DNA of 20,129 bases, from contig CAXNKG010000045.1 in the NCBI GenBank assembly GCA_964202965.1, positions 1 through 20,129 on the forward strand. The letters run 5' to 3'. Positions 20,067 to 20,129 of the stretch are shown here, in pieces. Numbering within the stretch: position 1 is the stretch's first letter; the number at the start of each line of letters is the position of its first letter. The stretch comes from CAXNKG01 sp964202965. Lineage in GTDB: Bacteria > Acidobacteriota > Vicinamibacteria > Vicinamibacterales > UBA2999. The position numbers were made by a program, and so were the translations under genes. The notes beneath the pieces are model-generated. The model was given only the letters and a program-made list of their open reading frames with translations, did no database searches and was not told where the DNA came from.

Positions 20067-20129
20067 CCTCCTAAAGCGTTGATCTGCAATGGCTTACAAA
20101 ACAGCCAATTTGCGCTATCGAACTTCCAC

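Noticed and set aside
19171..20067. Minus-strand frame beginning MAPRAGFEPATLRLTAG
   Set aside because: It is the complement of tRNA-Asn extended through antisense of recR and the membrane-protein gene. It is a known type of false protein.

Overview
The window is a high-GC, gene-dense bacterial chromosome segment. It most resembles an acidobacterium of the Vicinamibacteria type. That placement is an inference from three things: base composition, the large secreted protein at 6635-8821 (a family I associate with Acidobacteriota), and the mix of exported lipoproteins and PIN-type toxin-antitoxin pairs. No 16S or other decisive marker is present. Almost every gene is on the + strand. The exceptions are a partial antitoxin at the left edge and one periplasmic binding protein.

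Left part (1-6500). The window opens with the 5' end of a VapB antitoxin gene on the minus strand, which has a clear operator-like site. A gene-free stretch and tRNA-Ser(GGA) follow, then a lipoprotein alpha/beta hydrolase and a complete VapB/VapC pair with a 4-base overlap. Next is a probable unit of three genes: an exported fumarylacetoacetate-hydrolase-family lipoprotein, a stand-alone receiver domain, and a DEAD-box RNA helicase with a DbpA-type C-terminal domain. A secreted protein of unknown function with a Gly/Ala/Arg-rich tail ends at the strongest terminator in the window.

Middle (6600-10365). A 728-residue secreted protein combines a carboxypeptidase-regulatory-like fold, one CxxCH haem motif and beta-propeller-like repeats. 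It converges on a TupA-like binding protein encoded on the minus strand. Between that gene and msrB lie the 3' end of one gene and the 5' end of a response-regulator gene, still joined by an ATGA overlap: the remains of a lost operon.

Right part (10365-20129). asd-lysC-dapB-dapA-dapD-dapE form a tight operon that carries aspartyl phosphate through to LL-diaminopimelate. The dapC aminotransferase, dapF and lysA are not here. The SRP RNA gene follows, with its -10 box overlapping the dapE stop codon. Then come dnaX-ybaB-recR (replication and repair) and a DUF4203-like membrane protein. tRNA-Asn(GTT) lies just before the right edge, beyond which the sequence becomes distinctly more AT-rich.

The most unusual signal is a set of 7-nucleotide tandem repeats at five places: 8829-8870, 10365-10420, 11620-11640, 16542-16583, and inside the dnaX coding sequence at 17736-17763. 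Their units are related, roughly (A/G)-A-N-C-C-C-N. Two of them touch start codons where a ribosome-binding site would be expected. In dnaX the 7-mer and following 8-mer repeats encode the linker where a gamma-like short form would end, so gain or loss of one unit would shift the frame. I did not find a complete novel defence or secretion system.
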